A DNA stretch of 64,000 nucleotides, from assembly GCF_018131075.1 (NCBI RefSeq), contig NZ_JAFCLS010000005.1, positions 221,937 to 285,936 on the forward strand, read 5' to 3'. The position numbers were made by a program, and so were the translations under genes. Positions 18,216 through 27,278 of the stretch are shown here, piece after piece. Numbering within the stretch: position 1 is the first letter of the stretch; every line of letters begins with the position of its first letter. Origin of the DNA: Bradyrhizobium sp. JYMT SZCCT0428. Its GTDB lineage: Bacteria; Pseudomonadota; Alphaproteobacteria; Rhizobiales; Xanthobacteraceae. The notes under the pieces are model-generated. The model saw only the letters and a program-made list of their open reading frames with translations, did no database searches and was not told the DNA's origin.

Positions 18216-18488
18216 TTAGCGTGAAGGCGAAAGGTTAAACTGGGTGCTCCGGCGCTCTAGAGCGGGGCCGATGAAGCGGTGGAGGAACTCGCCGGCTGGG
18301 GGGCCCTGAAGTGGTCGGCCGGAGACTAGAAGAACTTGGACCACGGCGCCGTGGGCGCTCTCGCAGCCTTGCCAGTCAACCTGGGCTATTGGATTGGCCA
18401 GCAGTTGCTGCAAAAGGGTTTCTCCGTCCTCGGCGGGGCAAGCGCCGATGAGCCGGATGGTCTGCGCGTCGTGCAATACAACGGTCAT
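18216..18488 (-). CDS. STAS-like small protein of the chemosensory operon
   Basis: A 90-residue protein, 'MTVVLHDAQTIRLIGACPAE', 'DGETLLQQLLANPIAQVDWQ' and 'VQVLLVSGRPLQGPP'. The beta-alpha layout and the D-W-x-G-C position resemble a STAS domain as in anti-sigma antagonists, but the match is loose. Its ATG overlaps the CheA stop by four bases (ATGA), so it is made together with CheA. It may act as an adaptor or small regulatory partner; this is inference. Confidence 0.7.
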   Translation of the reverse strand: MTVVLHDAQTIRLIGACPAEDGETLLQQLLANPIAQVDWQGCESAHGAVVQVLLVSGRPLQGPPAGEFLHRFIGPALERRSTQFNLSPSR

Positions 18489-20689
18489 CTAAACATCTCC
18501 TGTACGTCCAGCACGACCAGAACCCGCCCGTCGCCCAGTAGCGTTGTACCTGCGACGCCCCGCATGCTACCCAACAGGCCCTCCATGGGCTTAAGCATAA
18601 CGTCCAAGCGCTCCCCTAACCGGTCGACCTCAATTCCGCCAATCTGCCCGGCCGCCGTCACAACGACTATCTTCGCCGGAAGTTCCCTTTGTGGAACGCG
18701 GGCGAGGCCAAGTGTCTCTGCGAGATCGAGCAGGGGGATCGTCCGATCGCGCAGGATGAATGCTCGGCCCGATCCGATCGCGACGATCATGTCGCGATTG
18801 ACAATTGTGGTTTCCACGACGCTGTCGAGCGGCAGCCCGAATACTTGACCGACCACTTCCACGGTCATTACTCGCGTCATCATCAGACTGAAAGGTAGAA
18901 TCAGACTGACAACAGTGCCCTTTCCAGGCTCGCTTTGCAGGGTAACCGATCCGCCCAAACGTTCCACGGCCGTCCTGACGGAGTCCATGCCGACCCCGCG
19001 GCCTGACAAATCTGTCACAGTTTCCGCGGTAGAAAAGCCGGCCGCAAAGATCAGGTCAATTATCTCGCCGTCGGCCATGGCCGCCAAAGCTTCCTCTGAA
19101 GCGACGCCTCGAGCGCTGGCGACCGCGCGCACCCGGTCAACGTCAATCCCGCCACCGTCGTCCTCGATTTCGATCCGGACATTCTCGGCGACGCGTCGGC
19201 CGCGCAGGATCAGCGTCCCCATAGATGGTTTGCCGATCGAAATGCGACGCTCCGATGCCTCGATGCCGTGGTCTACTGCATTGCGCAGCACATGGAGCAA
19301 CGGCTCAAAAAGGGCATCGACGATGGTGGCGTCGGCTTCAGTGTCTTCGCCTTCCGTGATCAGTCTGACGGTCTTGTTAACGCTGCCGGCGATTTCGCGT
19401 ACCAACCTCGGAAAACGGCGAAAGACGGTGCGCAACGGAAGAACTCGGATGCGAAGAACGGCCCCTTGCAGTTCGCTCGCCAATCGATCGAACAGGGCAT
19501 GTTGATCGCGCAAGATCGATTTAACGGTTGCTAGATCTTCATTGCCCTGCATTCGCTTCGCTGCGTGTCCTATCGCATTTTTTACAATGATCAACTCACC
19601 CGCAAGCTTCACGAGGGCATCGATCCGGTTCATGTCGATCCGCAATGCGCGTGGCGCTACGATCGGTGCTGGAGAGATGATTGGTTGGGAGTCGGCCTTA
19701 GTCTTGCTTTCTAAGGCGCGTTCGATAGCCACAATCAAGGGTTCAACATTTCGCTGTGCTTGTGCGGCAGAAGTTGCGAGTTCTACCTTGGTAATCGCTT
19801 CGTTGCTGCCAAGGTAGTGCAGAGCGTTGACGGCGGTCCGCCCCGCAGAAGAAAGGCGACCTAAAAGCCCTTCGAAGCCGCTATCACGCAACAGAACTAC
19901 CTGCGCCTTGAGAACCGATGTTGCTTGCGTGAGATAATCTTCCGCTACTGTGGAAACCGAAGCCGCCGTTAACTCGCGGATTTCCGCCTTTTCAGCGACA
20001 GTCAGGAGTGCGCTTCGAATTTCCGCGGCGGGCGCTTTTGTCAAAGCCAAGATTTCCAGGTCGCAACGGAACGTATTCATGTTCTCAAGAGAGACCGTTC
20101 GATTTGAAAGCGCTAACTCGACGGTCAAAAGTTGGGGCAGGGACGCGATTACTAAAAGCGGATCGTCTCCTTGAAAGAAGGCGTCCGGATCCGGCAAGTA
20201 GCGCACTGCTGAGACTGCCTCCGGGAAATGGCCTCCCGCGGCCCCGCGAAGCCGGTCCAACCAATCGTTGTTCGCTGGAAGCGCGACGCCTTTCTCGCCC
20301 TCACCGATGTCCATCGAACTGACCAGTCGAGTGATCATATCGTCCGCCTCGATGTCCGCGGCAGGTGGCATCTCGCCGCTTGCCTGCATGTGATCTAACC
20401 ATCGCGAGGTGAGATCGAGACACGTCAGACATTCGTCAAGGACCATTGAGGCAACCGGTTCATGGGATGCGCGAAGCTTCGCCAGAATATCTTCGGCGGC
20501 ATGCAGCGTTCTTGACATGGCGGCGAACTCGACGATCCCAGCAGCGCCCTTCAGCGTATGAAAAGCCCGGAACGCACCATCTAACCTTTCGCGATCGCCG
20601 GGGTTCTCCTCAAGTGCCATCAGATCGTCGGTTGCTTGGGCGACAAGCTCCCTCGACTCGAGGAGAAACTGTTCGACGAACTCATTCAT
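18485..20689 (-). CDS. cheA: chemotaxis histidine kinase CheA
   Basis: A 734-residue kinase. The Hpt domain (1-105) carries phospho-His44 in 'RAFHTLKGAAG'. The dimerisation segment 'RIDMNRIDALVKLAGELI' lies near 350. ATPase boxes follow: N 'LLHVLRNAVDHGIE', G1 'IEDDGGGIDVDR' and G2 'LSGRGVGMDSVRTAVERLGG'. The CheW-like regulatory domain spans about 600-734. The long middle (about 110-340) has no recognisable P2 module. It phosphorylates CheY and CheB in response to the receptor. Four-base overlaps on both sides couple it to CheY upstream and the 90-aa protein downstream. Confidence 0.95.
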   Translation of the reverse strand: MNEFVEQFLLESRELVAQATDDLMALEENPGDRERLDGAFRAFHTLKGAAGIVEFAAMSRTLHAAEDILAKLRASHEPVASMVLDECLTCLDLTSRWLDHMQASGEMPPAADIEADDMITRLVSSMDIGEGEKGVALPANNDWLDRLRGAAGGHFPEAVSAVRYLPDPDAFFQGDDPLLVIASLPQLLTVELALSNRTVSLENMNTFRCDLEILALTKAPAAEIRSALLTVAEKAEIRELTAASVSTVAEDYLTQATSVLKAQVVLLRDSGFEGLLGRLSSAGRTAVNALHYLGSNEAITKVELATSAAQAQRNVEPLIVAIERALESKTKADSQPIISPAPIVAPRALRIDMNRIDALVKLAGELIIVKNAIGHAAKRMQGNEDLATVKSILRDQHALFDRLASELQGAVLRIRVLPLRTVFRRFPRLVREIAGSVNKTVRLITEGEDTEADATIVDALFEPLLHVLRNAVDHGIEASERRISIGKPSMGTLILRGRRVAENVRIEIEDDGGGIDVDRVRAVASARGVASEEALAAMADGEIIDLIFAAGFSTAETVTDLSGRGVGMDSVRTAVERLGGSVTLQSEPGKGTVVSLILPFSLMMTRVMTVEVVGQVFGLPLDSVVETTIVNRDMIVAIGSGRAFILRDRTIPLLDLAETLGLARVPQRELPAKIVVVTAAGQIGGIEVDRLGERLDVMLKPMEGLLGSMRGVAGTTLLGDGRVLVVLDVQEMFR

Positions 20690-21075
20690 CGCGCCGCCCC
20701 GCAGAAAATGGCAGCGTATTCGGCGAGCGTCTCCTGCTTGATAGGCTTCACAAGGTAATAATTGGCGCCGGCGCGTCGGGCTGCTGCCATGTCCTGCATT
20801 CCGGATTCCGTGCTGGTCACCAGGACCGGAATGCCTGATATCGGAAGTTCCTTCGATCGCAACGTATGCAGGAATGTGATGCCGTCCATCTGCGGCATGT
20901 TGACATCGACGATAGCCAAGTCGAACGCTTGCAAAAGCACCTTCTCTAGACCCTCCAACCCGTTTAACGCTTCTTCGACAACGAATCCGCGGGCCTCCAG
21001 GGCCGAGCGGTAGTACGTCCTGACGAGTGCGGCATCGTCGATGACAAGGACCCGTTTTTTGGAATAATCGCTCAC
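20686..21075 (-). CDS. cheY: CheY-like response regulator (first in operon)
   Basis: A 129-residue receiver: 'RVLVIDDAALVRTYYRSAL', Asp in 'LAIVDVNMPQMDG', Thr of 'VLVTSTESG' and Lys of 'YYLVKPIKQETL'. The GTG at 21075 overlaps the CheR stop (GTGA), matching the overlaps at most other junctions of the operon. A longer upstream start would lie inside CheR. Its coding end overlaps the CheA start by four bases. Confidence 0.9.
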   Translation of the reverse strand: MSDYSKKRVLVIDDAALVRTYYRSALEARGFVVEEALNGLEGLEKVLLQAFDLAIVDVNMPQMDGITFLHTLRSKELPISGIPVLVTSTESGMQDMAAARRAGANYYLVKPIKQETLAEYAAIFCGAAR

Positions 21076-21920
21076 GCGCGCAACTCCTGTGGTCTGCGGT
21101 AAACGATCGCTCCCGAGTACCGACAAACCTCGAAAAGGGGCGAGATGCGGCTCATAGATTCAGTATGTCCCAGGCAAATGAAGCCACCCGGCAATAAATT
21201 ATCGTAGAGATTTTCTGCTGCAATGCGGCGAGATTCATCGTCGAAGTAGATTAGAACGTTCCTGCAGAAGATCACGTCGAATCGGCCCTGCGGTCTAGTT
21301 TCTTTGGTCTCGATCAGATTCACCCGAGAAAAGCGAACCGATTGGCGGAGATCTTCCAGGATCTGCCACCGCTCGTCGTCCAACCCATGAAAGTAGCGCT
21401 CGATCAATTCCGGCGACAATCTCATGAGAGCCCGCTTGCCGAATATGCCCTCGGCCGCCGCTTCAAGTACACGGGTATCGATGTCTGAACCGACGATCTC
21501 GATGTCGTATGCGTCAACGTCCTTCCAGTTTTCCAGCAACCAAATTGCGATGGAGTAGGGCTCTTCTCCCGTCGAGCAAGGGACCGACCAGATCCGGATA
21601 GTGTCGCCCGGCCGTTTAGCCGTGACACGTTCCTTCAGGAGATCGGAACTCAGACATGCGAGTTGGTGGTCTTCGCGATAAAAGTACGTTTCGTTGACTG
21701 TGAAGGCGTTAATGAGGTGTTCGACCTCGTTGCGCGTTTCACTGCGGAGATATGCGAAATATCCAGCAAACGATCGGCTTGAGGTCGCAACTATCCGTTC
21801 TATAATACGACGCTCCACATAGTAGCGCTTCGTCTCTGTAAAGACCATGCCGGTCCGCCGATAAAGAAAGTCGGCAAGTCGTTTGAATTCGTCTTCGGTT
21901 ATCTGCTGCGTATCATCCAT
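21072..21920 (-). CDS. cheR: chemoreceptor methyltransferase CheR
   Basis: A 282-residue enzyme: N-terminal helical domain (1-75), then the SAM-binding domain with 'NETYFYRE', 'WSVPCSTGEEPYSIAI', 'DIDTRVLEAA' and 'FDVIFCRNVLIYFDD'. It methylates receptor glutamates using S-adenosylmethionine, opposing CheB. It starts three bases after the HEAT-protein stop. Confidence 0.95.
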   Translation of the reverse strand: MDDTQQITEDEFKRLADFLYRRTGMVFTETKRYYVERRIIERIVATSSRSFAGYFAYLRSETRNEVEHLINAFTVNETYFYREDHQLACLSSDLLKERVTAKRPGDTIRIWSVPCSTGEEPYSIAIWLLENWKDVDAYDIEIVGSDIDTRVLEAAAEGIFGKRALMRLSPELIERYFHGLDDERWQILEDLRQSVRFSRVNLIETKETRPQGRFDVIFCRNVLIYFDDESRRIAAENLYDNLLPGGFICLGHTESMSRISPLFEVCRYSGAIVYRRPQELRA

Positions 21921-21923
21921 CGG

Positions 21924-22535
21924 TCAGCGCGATCCGATGCGATCGCGAGCAGTTTTGATGGCAAAGGCAAGAAACGGTTCTTCTGGAAAGCGGGTGGCGC
22001 ACTGCCCCAGAACCTTCAAGCTTGCGGCAGTACCTGTCTCTGCCAAGACTTCGATGGCTGCGGCACACACGTTCGGGTTTAATTCGCGTTCGATAAGTTC
22101 TTCCAACAATCGGCTCGCATCATCGGCAGGGAGCACACGCGCAATTTCGCATGCTAACAGACGGACGTCCGCGTCGGCATCCTTCAGCAGTCCGGGAAGA
22201 TGCACTGCTGCTGCCCCCGGCATGGCCCGCAACGCATCGAGTGCTGCGGTACGCTGGGCGGCGTCGTCCGAACGTAAATATGGAATGATGACAGCGGCGC
22301 TTTCTGATGAGCCCATCTTGGCAAGCGCCGTGAATATGGCCTCGCGGACTCGCGCTATGCGCTCCTTGGATAATGCTGTGGTCAACAACGGGAGCGCTTC
22401 GGGAAGCAGGGTGGTCCTCCGTGCTGCGGTCCAACGTTCGTCATCGGATCCCTCGATAAGCATCTCGGCGATATTCCGATCATCTGGCGCAGGCGTCTCC
22501 GGGGGAGATGCGGGTTTCCTTATGAGCGGCATCAA
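21924..22535 (-). CDS. HEAT-repeat protein of the chemosensory operon
   Basis: A 203-residue all-helical protein with repeated paired helices, for example 'AAVIIPYLRSDDAAQRTAAL' and 'VHLPGLLKDADADVRLLACE', typical of HEAT or PBS-lyase-like repeats. Such proteins serve as protein-binding scaffolds. It overlaps the CheB stop by four bases and is followed directly by CheR, so it is probably an adaptor in this pathway. The binding partner is unknown. Confidence 0.85.
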   Translation of the reverse strand: MMPLIRKPASPPETPAPDDRNIAEMLIEGSDDERWTAARRTTLLPEALPLLTTALSKERIARVREAIFTALAKMGSSESAAVIIPYLRSDDAAQRTAALDALRAMPGAAAVHLPGLLKDADADVRLLACEIARVLPADDASRLLEELIERELNPNVCAAAIEVLAETGTAASLKVLGQCATRFPEEPFLAFAIKTARDRIGSR

Positions 22536-23596
22536 CTCACCAATTTTTTCAACAGTGCTGCAATCCTGTAGAGGGGCTCAACAAAATCGGCGGCATTGGC
22601 CTTGACGAGTTCTCCGGGCATACCCCAGACGACCGCAGTTTCCTCGGCTTCTGCTATGGTCCGGCCGCCGCCTGCATGGATCAGCGCCATGGCCTCCGCT
22701 CCGTCGTTTCCCATGCCCGTCATGAGTATGCCAATCAACTGGCTCGGAGCCATATGGTTCAGCGCGCTGCGGACCAAGCGGTCAGTGCTGGGGTGCCACG
22801 GGTAGTCAGCCTGGGCCGGGGCGGCCATGGCGACGAGACCTGCTCCTCGCCTTGAGACAATGATGTCGGCGTCGCCACGGCCGATGTAGACATTCCCCTG
22901 CACGAGCGCCGTTGGATCCCGGACTTCCTGCACGCCAAGTCGGCTAATCCCGTCCAGGCGGCGAGCCAGGGGCCCCGTGAACGTGGCCGGCATGTGCTGG
23001 GCAACCACGATGGGCCAAGGGAATGAGGCGGGAAGGCCGTCCAGTAGCGCTTCCAGAGCCGGTGGACCACCGGTTGATGTCCCGACCAGGACGAGTCCTT
23101 CTCCTTTTGGAACGTGCTTGGCTTTTCTGACGGATGAGCGTGTCCTGGTACCTTCCCCCATGCGGAAGCGAACCCTCTCGCGCAATCGCAAACTGGTTCT
23201 CAACCTGGCGCCAGCCGCAGCCCGCACCTTCTCAATCAGCGGACGGGCGAGGTCGTCGAACCGGAGCGATACCGCCCCTGTGGGCTTTGCCACGAAGTCG
23301 ACCGCACCCAAACGTAATGCTTCGAGCGTGGCGTCCGCGCCCGCTGCCGTCATCGACGATACCATAACCACCGGGCAGGGGGTCTCGATCATTATCCTGT
23401 CGAGGCAAGCAAGCCCGTCCATTTCCGGCATATGAACGTCGAGGGTAATGACGTCCGGCCGAGAAGTAGCTATCGCAGCGAGTGCTTCTCGTCCGTTGCG
23501 GGCGAACCGAACCTGGAAATCAGCCTGCGTCGAAAATGCCTGGCCGATCAACTTCCGCACGAGCGCGGAGTCGTCGACAACGAGTATTTTGATCAC
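22532..23596 (-). CDS. cheB: chemotaxis response regulator/methylesterase CheB
   Basis: A 354-residue enzyme: receiver domain (1-125, phospho-acceptor Asp53 in 'ITLDVHMPEMDGL') and C-terminal methylesterase (about 165-354). The catalytic residues sit in 'LVGTSTGGPPALEAL' (Ser), 'VVAQHMPATFTG' (His) and 'MTGMGNDGAEAM' (Asp). It removes methyl groups from receptor glutamates when phosphorylated by CheA. Its ATG overlaps the triple-CheW stop by four bases. Confidence 0.95.
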   Translation of the reverse strand: MIKILVVDDSALVRKLIGQAFSTQADFQVRFARNGREALAAIATSRPDVITLDVHMPEMDGLACLDRIMIETPCPVVMVSSMTAAGADATLEALRLGAVDFVAKPTGAVSLRFDDLARPLIEKVRAAAGARLRTSLRLRERVRFRMGEGTRTRSSVRKAKHVPKGEGLVLVGTSTGGPPALEALLDGLPASFPWPIVVAQHMPATFTGPLARRLDGISRLGVQEVRDPTALVQGNVYIGRGDADIIVSRRGAGLVAMAAPAQADYPWHPSTDRLVRSALNHMAPSQLIGILMTGMGNDGAEAMALIHAGGGRTIAEAEETAVVWGMPGELVKANAADFVEPLYRIAALLKKLVS

Positions 23597-25119
23597 GGTT
23601 TAGTCTGCCGGAACTCTCGACTGCGTGGCTGCTTGTTGAACGTGTCCAGCAGACCTCTTTCTGTCCGGGTCAGCAATTCGGATGGATCCAGCAGCAGAAT
23701 GATCCTGCCAGACGCCTCAAGATTAATTACTGAGTGCACGATGCCAAGCGCGTCTCCGGTTAAATCCGGAGATGGCTTGATCTTATCCGGCGAGCAACGC
23801 AGAACCTCTGACACGCTATCCACGATCAGGCCGGCGCGATGCTGCTCGGTACGAAGCACCACAAGCCGCCTGTTCGCGTTAACGGTCGTCGCCTGCATGT
23901 CAAAACGGCGGCGCTGGTCCACGACAGGAAGGACTTCGCCTCGAAGGTTGACGACGCCTTCAAGAAATTTCGGAGTCTTTGGCAGGCGCGTAATTTGATC
24001 TGGCACCCGCGCGACTTCTTCGACCGCATCGATTGGCAGCGCGAAATCGTTGTCGTCTAGCTGGAAAATCAAGAACCGCAGTTCCTTTGCATCCGACGCG
24101 TCACGAGTTTCATCTGTCGGCTTCATGGTTGTCTCGTCTTGCGCGAGTTTCTGCATGATTTCTTCCCGAAGTAAGCGTTCCGGCACCAGGATCGAAACGA
24201 GTTTGCCTTGTCCAGCCCGATAGATTTCCTTGATCTGCGCTTCACCGCCGGCGCGGGCTGCAAGCACTGGCGGGGCCGGATCGACGCGGTCAGGATCGAC
24301 CGAAAGGACGGCCCGGGTACGGTCTGCGACGAACCCGATTAATACATCGCCGATTGTGACGACGAGCACCTTCTCAAGCGAAAGGATCGCCGATGGCAAT
24401 CCGAGGAGACGTCGTAGCGAAAGCAATGGCAATAGCCCGCCTCGATAAGGCATGACGCCGCGTACCGCATCGTCGCTTCCCGGAACGAATGTCAGGTTTT
24501 TTGGAGCGGGAACGATTTCTCTGACCACTTCAAGCTGAAGAGCATAGTCCTGACCAGCGACCTCGAACGTCACCAGGCGCTGACGAGTCATTTCGACCGC
24601 AGCATCCTTTGCGGTAGTTGTCGCGCCAGCAGTGGTGGGGAGCGATTGCTGTTTTGGTGCGGTCTGCGCGAAGCCCCGGCGCAGCAGTTCCGGGATATCT
24701 AGAATCTTGGTAACGTGAGAACCGCTATCGAATACGCCTCGCAGATGCTCGCCGCCTTCGGAGGCAATGTCGGCCTCCGCCGTCTTAACCTTCTCAGGTG
24801 CAATGCGGACCAAGCTGGAGACTTCGTCCACCACTAAAGCAACTGGCGAGGCGCCTTCGAGGACAATAAGACGCGAAGCATGGGTCGCAGCTACATCCGC
24901 ACGGCCCAGAAGGGCGCGGACGCTTGCGACCGGCAGGACCGCCCCTCGCAGGTTGGCAAGGCCCATCAGACTTGGCGGCGCCTGCGGAACTCGGGCGATC
25001 GGCGGCAGCCGCGCGACTTCCGACACGGTTTCGGCCGGCAAGGCATAGAAGTGCCCTTCGCTCCTGAATGTCAGAAAACGCTCGTCGGTCAACTCTATCG
25101 TCTTGGCTATCTCAGCCAT
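23593..25119 (-). CDS. cheW: CheW-type adaptor with three CheW domains
   Basis: A 508-residue protein made of three consecutive CheW-like modules: about 12-150 ('[18 protein letters not shown]'), about 180-325 ('[18 protein letters not shown]') and about 350-490 ('[18 protein letters not shown]'). Each contains the typical N-L-R-G-x-V-L-P-V-type loop ('[14 protein letters not shown]', '[14 protein letters not shown]', '[14 protein letters not shown]'). Single-domain CheW is about 150 residues. CheW links receptors to CheA in arrays, and a triple version could cross-link several contacts. It overlaps the MCP gene end by eight bases. Confidence 0.93.
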   Translation of the reverse strand: MAEIAKTIELTDERFLTFRSEGHFYALPAETVSEVARLPPIARVPQAPPSLMGLANLRGAVLPVASVRALLGRADVAATHASRLIVLEGASPVALVVDEVSSLVRIAPEKVKTAEADIASEGGEHLRGVFDSGSHVTKILDIPELLRRGFAQTAPKQQSLPTTAGATTTAKDAAVEMTRQRLVTFEVAGQDYALQLEVVREIVPAPKNLTFVPGSDDAVRGVMPYRGGLLPLLSLRRLLGLPSAILSLEKVLVVTIGDVLIGFVADRTRAVLSVDPDRVDPAPPVLAARAGGEAQIKEIYRAGQGKLVSILVPERLLREEIMQKLAQDETTMKPTDETRDASDAKELRFLIFQLDDNDFALPIDAVEEVARVPDQITRLPKTPKFLEGVVNLRGEVLPVVDQRRRFDMQATTVNANRRLVVLRTEQHRAGLIVDSVSEVLRCSPDKIKPSPDLTGDALGIVHSVINLEASGRIILLLDPSELLTRTERGLLDTFNKQPRSREFRQTKP

Positions 25120-27094
25120 TTTGCTTCTTCAATTCGTCCGAAAGGGACGCAATCTCTTCAATGGCGGCCGCAAGGTCGTCCGCGCCCTGGGCCTGTTCTG
25201 CGGATGCCGTGGCGGCTTGACGCGAGGCCGCACTCGCTTCTTCTGCAGCCGCAGCTATTTGACGGGCCGCAGCAGCAGTCTCTCCGGCAGCGGCAAGTAT
25301 TGCATCAGCTCCCTGCTGGATAGCCTTGTTGGCACTTCCTAGCGCGGCGAACTCGCCGGTGATGCTTTCGAGTGTCTTGATGACAGCTCGGTTATTTTGA
25401 ACCTCCATCTCTCCCGCGGAGATGATTTGTTCCAGGTCGCGGCGCAAAAGTGCGATCTGGTCGAGAATTCCGCGCACCGTATCTTTGACACGCTCGACGC
25501 TATCTGACGCTTCGCGCGCGAGCGCCCGTATGTCATTTGATACTAGTGCAAACCCCCGGCCGGCATCGCCCGCACGCGCCGCTTCTACTGCCCCGCTCAC
25601 CGCAAGCATGTTGGTTTGAATGTTGACCAGCGTGATTGCGTCGACAATCTTTTCGATCTTTCGACCAATGACTTCCAGAGAGATGATCGTTTCAAGGCTC
25701 TCCCGGGTATTGTCGAGAGCTCCCGCGACTCCCTCGATCAGGAGTTCGACTGCCTTGCGGCCATCAGCGAGTGATTTTCCCATTACCGAAACACGATCAG
25801 TGGCGAGTCGTCCCTTCTCCTGGGCGAGACGCGCACTTTTCTCAATTTGGGCGAGAGCTGCCGAAGTTTGTTGTGCGGCAGCGGACTGCTGTTGAGATCC
25901 GCGATTTATTTGCTCCACCGCAGTCGAGATCTGACTGGCAGCGCTGGAAAGTTCCTGAATGGTCGCCGACAATTCTTCGGCCGTGCTCGCGATCTGCTCG
26001 GGCGCCGAGTCTCCTGCTGACCCGCTACGAAGTTTTTCCGACAGGGAAGCGAGCGACTGGGCGGCTACCTGACCTTGATCGAGGGACTGAGCTTGCTGTC
26101 GGACAGCCGACTGGGCCTCGCTGGCTGCGGAAGCTTGCTCCTCAGCAGCTCCAGCTACAAGCTCTGCGCCTTTTTGTGCCTCCTGGATGGCGCGCTCGGC
26201 TTCCATCGCTGCCGTAAGCGTATCTTGGCTCCCCTTGGCGAGTTCAACCATGCTTTCCCGCAGGCCGCTCAGCGTTTCGATAACGGATCGACCCGCTTTG
26301 GCCTGTTCAACCGCCACTTCGGCCGCCGCCTTGACTGCCAAGGCTGACTGCCGAACATTTGTCTGGATCTCCTCCGCAAACCCCTGCACTTGAACCGCGC
26401 TCTTGTCCGAGACGTCGGCGAGAGCTCGCACTTCCTCGGCGACGACCGCAAAACCGCGCCCATGGTCTCCTGCGCGTGCGGCTTCGATGGCTGCGTTCAA
26501 CGCCAGTAGGTTCGTTTGATCGGAAATCCGGCTAACGGCGCCGGTGATTTCGCTCACATCCTTCGCCCTACGTTCAAGTTCGCTTATAATGACTCCAGAG
26601 GAGACCTGTCGTTCCGAGTTTCGTTCAATAGACTGGATTGACGCACCAATCAGGGCAGCGGACTCAGTAAGCAGTATCTGTGCGGATTCGGTCCGGCTTC
26701 GTGAATTATTAGCCTCCCCGCGGGCGGTTGCCAGGTTGGCGGTAACTTGCTTGATGGCCGTCAACTGTTCCTGTGACGCTCCCGCTGCCTCATCGGCGCC
26801 AGCCGCGATCTGCTCCATGGATCGCCGAAGCTCTTCCGCTGCCGCGGAAGCCTGCGCCAGTCCGCTGGCCAATTCTTCTGTAGCCGCTGCTACCCTTTCC
26901 GAGATCTTGTCCTTTCCTAGCGTCTTCCCGGAGTTGCGGTTTCGGGACGCCGGTGGCGCTGCAACAACGGCAGATTGGTTAGCCTCAGCCAAACGACGTG
27001 TTTTGGACGCGGAACCCGCAATTTTCGAAGTTTTTACAAGGGTCATATGGCTCTCGGATTGGGTGGGCTCAGCTATCACTGAAGCATAGGCCAT
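25112..27094 (-). CDS. soluble methyl-accepting chemotaxis protein with tandem signalling domains
   Basis: A 660-residue, almost wholly helical protein without a transmembrane segment or recognisable ligand-binding domain. Two copies of the conserved hairpin tip occur: residues about 187-235 ('[20 protein letters not shown]') and 487-535 ('[20 protein letters not shown]'), exactly 300 residues apart. Normal receptors have one. Ala/Gln/Glu-rich flanks such as '[20 protein letters not shown]' look like methylation and coiled-coil regions. The ATG at 27094 follows GGGGGAAAT and was preferred to a start 70 codons upstream that would overlap the divergent gene. It heads the operon. Confidence 0.92.
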   Translation of the reverse strand: MAYASVIAEPTQSESHMTLVKTSKIAGSASKTRRLAEANQSAVVAAPPASRNRNSGKTLGKDKISERVAAATEELASGLAQASAAAEELRRSMEQIAAGADEAAGASQEQLTAIKQVTANLATARGEANNSRSRTESAQILLTESAALIGASIQSIERNSERQVSSGVIISELERRAKDVSEITGAVSRISDQTNLLALNAAIEAARAGDHGRGFAVVAEEVRALADVSDKSAVQVQGFAEEIQTNVRQSALAVKAAAEVAVEQAKAGRSVIETLSGLRESMVELAKGSQDTLTAAMEAERAIQEAQKGAELVAGAAEEQASAASEAQSAVRQQAQSLDQGQVAAQSLASLSEKLRSGSAGDSAPEQIASTAEELSATIQELSSAASQISTAVEQINRGSQQQSAAAQQTSAALAQIEKSARLAQEKGRLATDRVSVMGKSLADGRKAVELLIEGVAGALDNTRESLETIISLEVIGRKIEKIVDAITLVNIQTNMLAVSGAVEAARAGDAGRGFALVSNDIRALAREASDSVERVKDTVRGILDQIALLRRDLEQIISAGEMEVQNNRAVIKTLESITGEFAALGSANKAIQQGADAILAAAGETAAAARQIAAAAEEASAASRQAATASAEQAQGADDLAAAIEEIASLSDELKKQNG

Positions 27095-27278
27095 ATTTCC
27101 CCCGACGTGGATATCGCTAATCGTGGGACTCTGCGATCCATCCAGGCCTGCCTGCAGCGCGAGACCCCTTAAGGTCGTCAGACCCGACCTTGTATGGAAC
27201 CCGCGCCCGTGCCGAACGGTTTCCCCTTGGCTCTTGGACGTAGCGGAATGCTGTCCTTGATTGAGCGAAGGGACAAAA
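27095..27278. promoter_or_regulatory. divergent promoter region of chemosensory operon and UvrA-like gene
   Basis: This 184-base stretch separates two divergent starts and must hold both promoters. No clear -35/-10 pair or operator could be assigned by eye. Confidence 0.5.
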
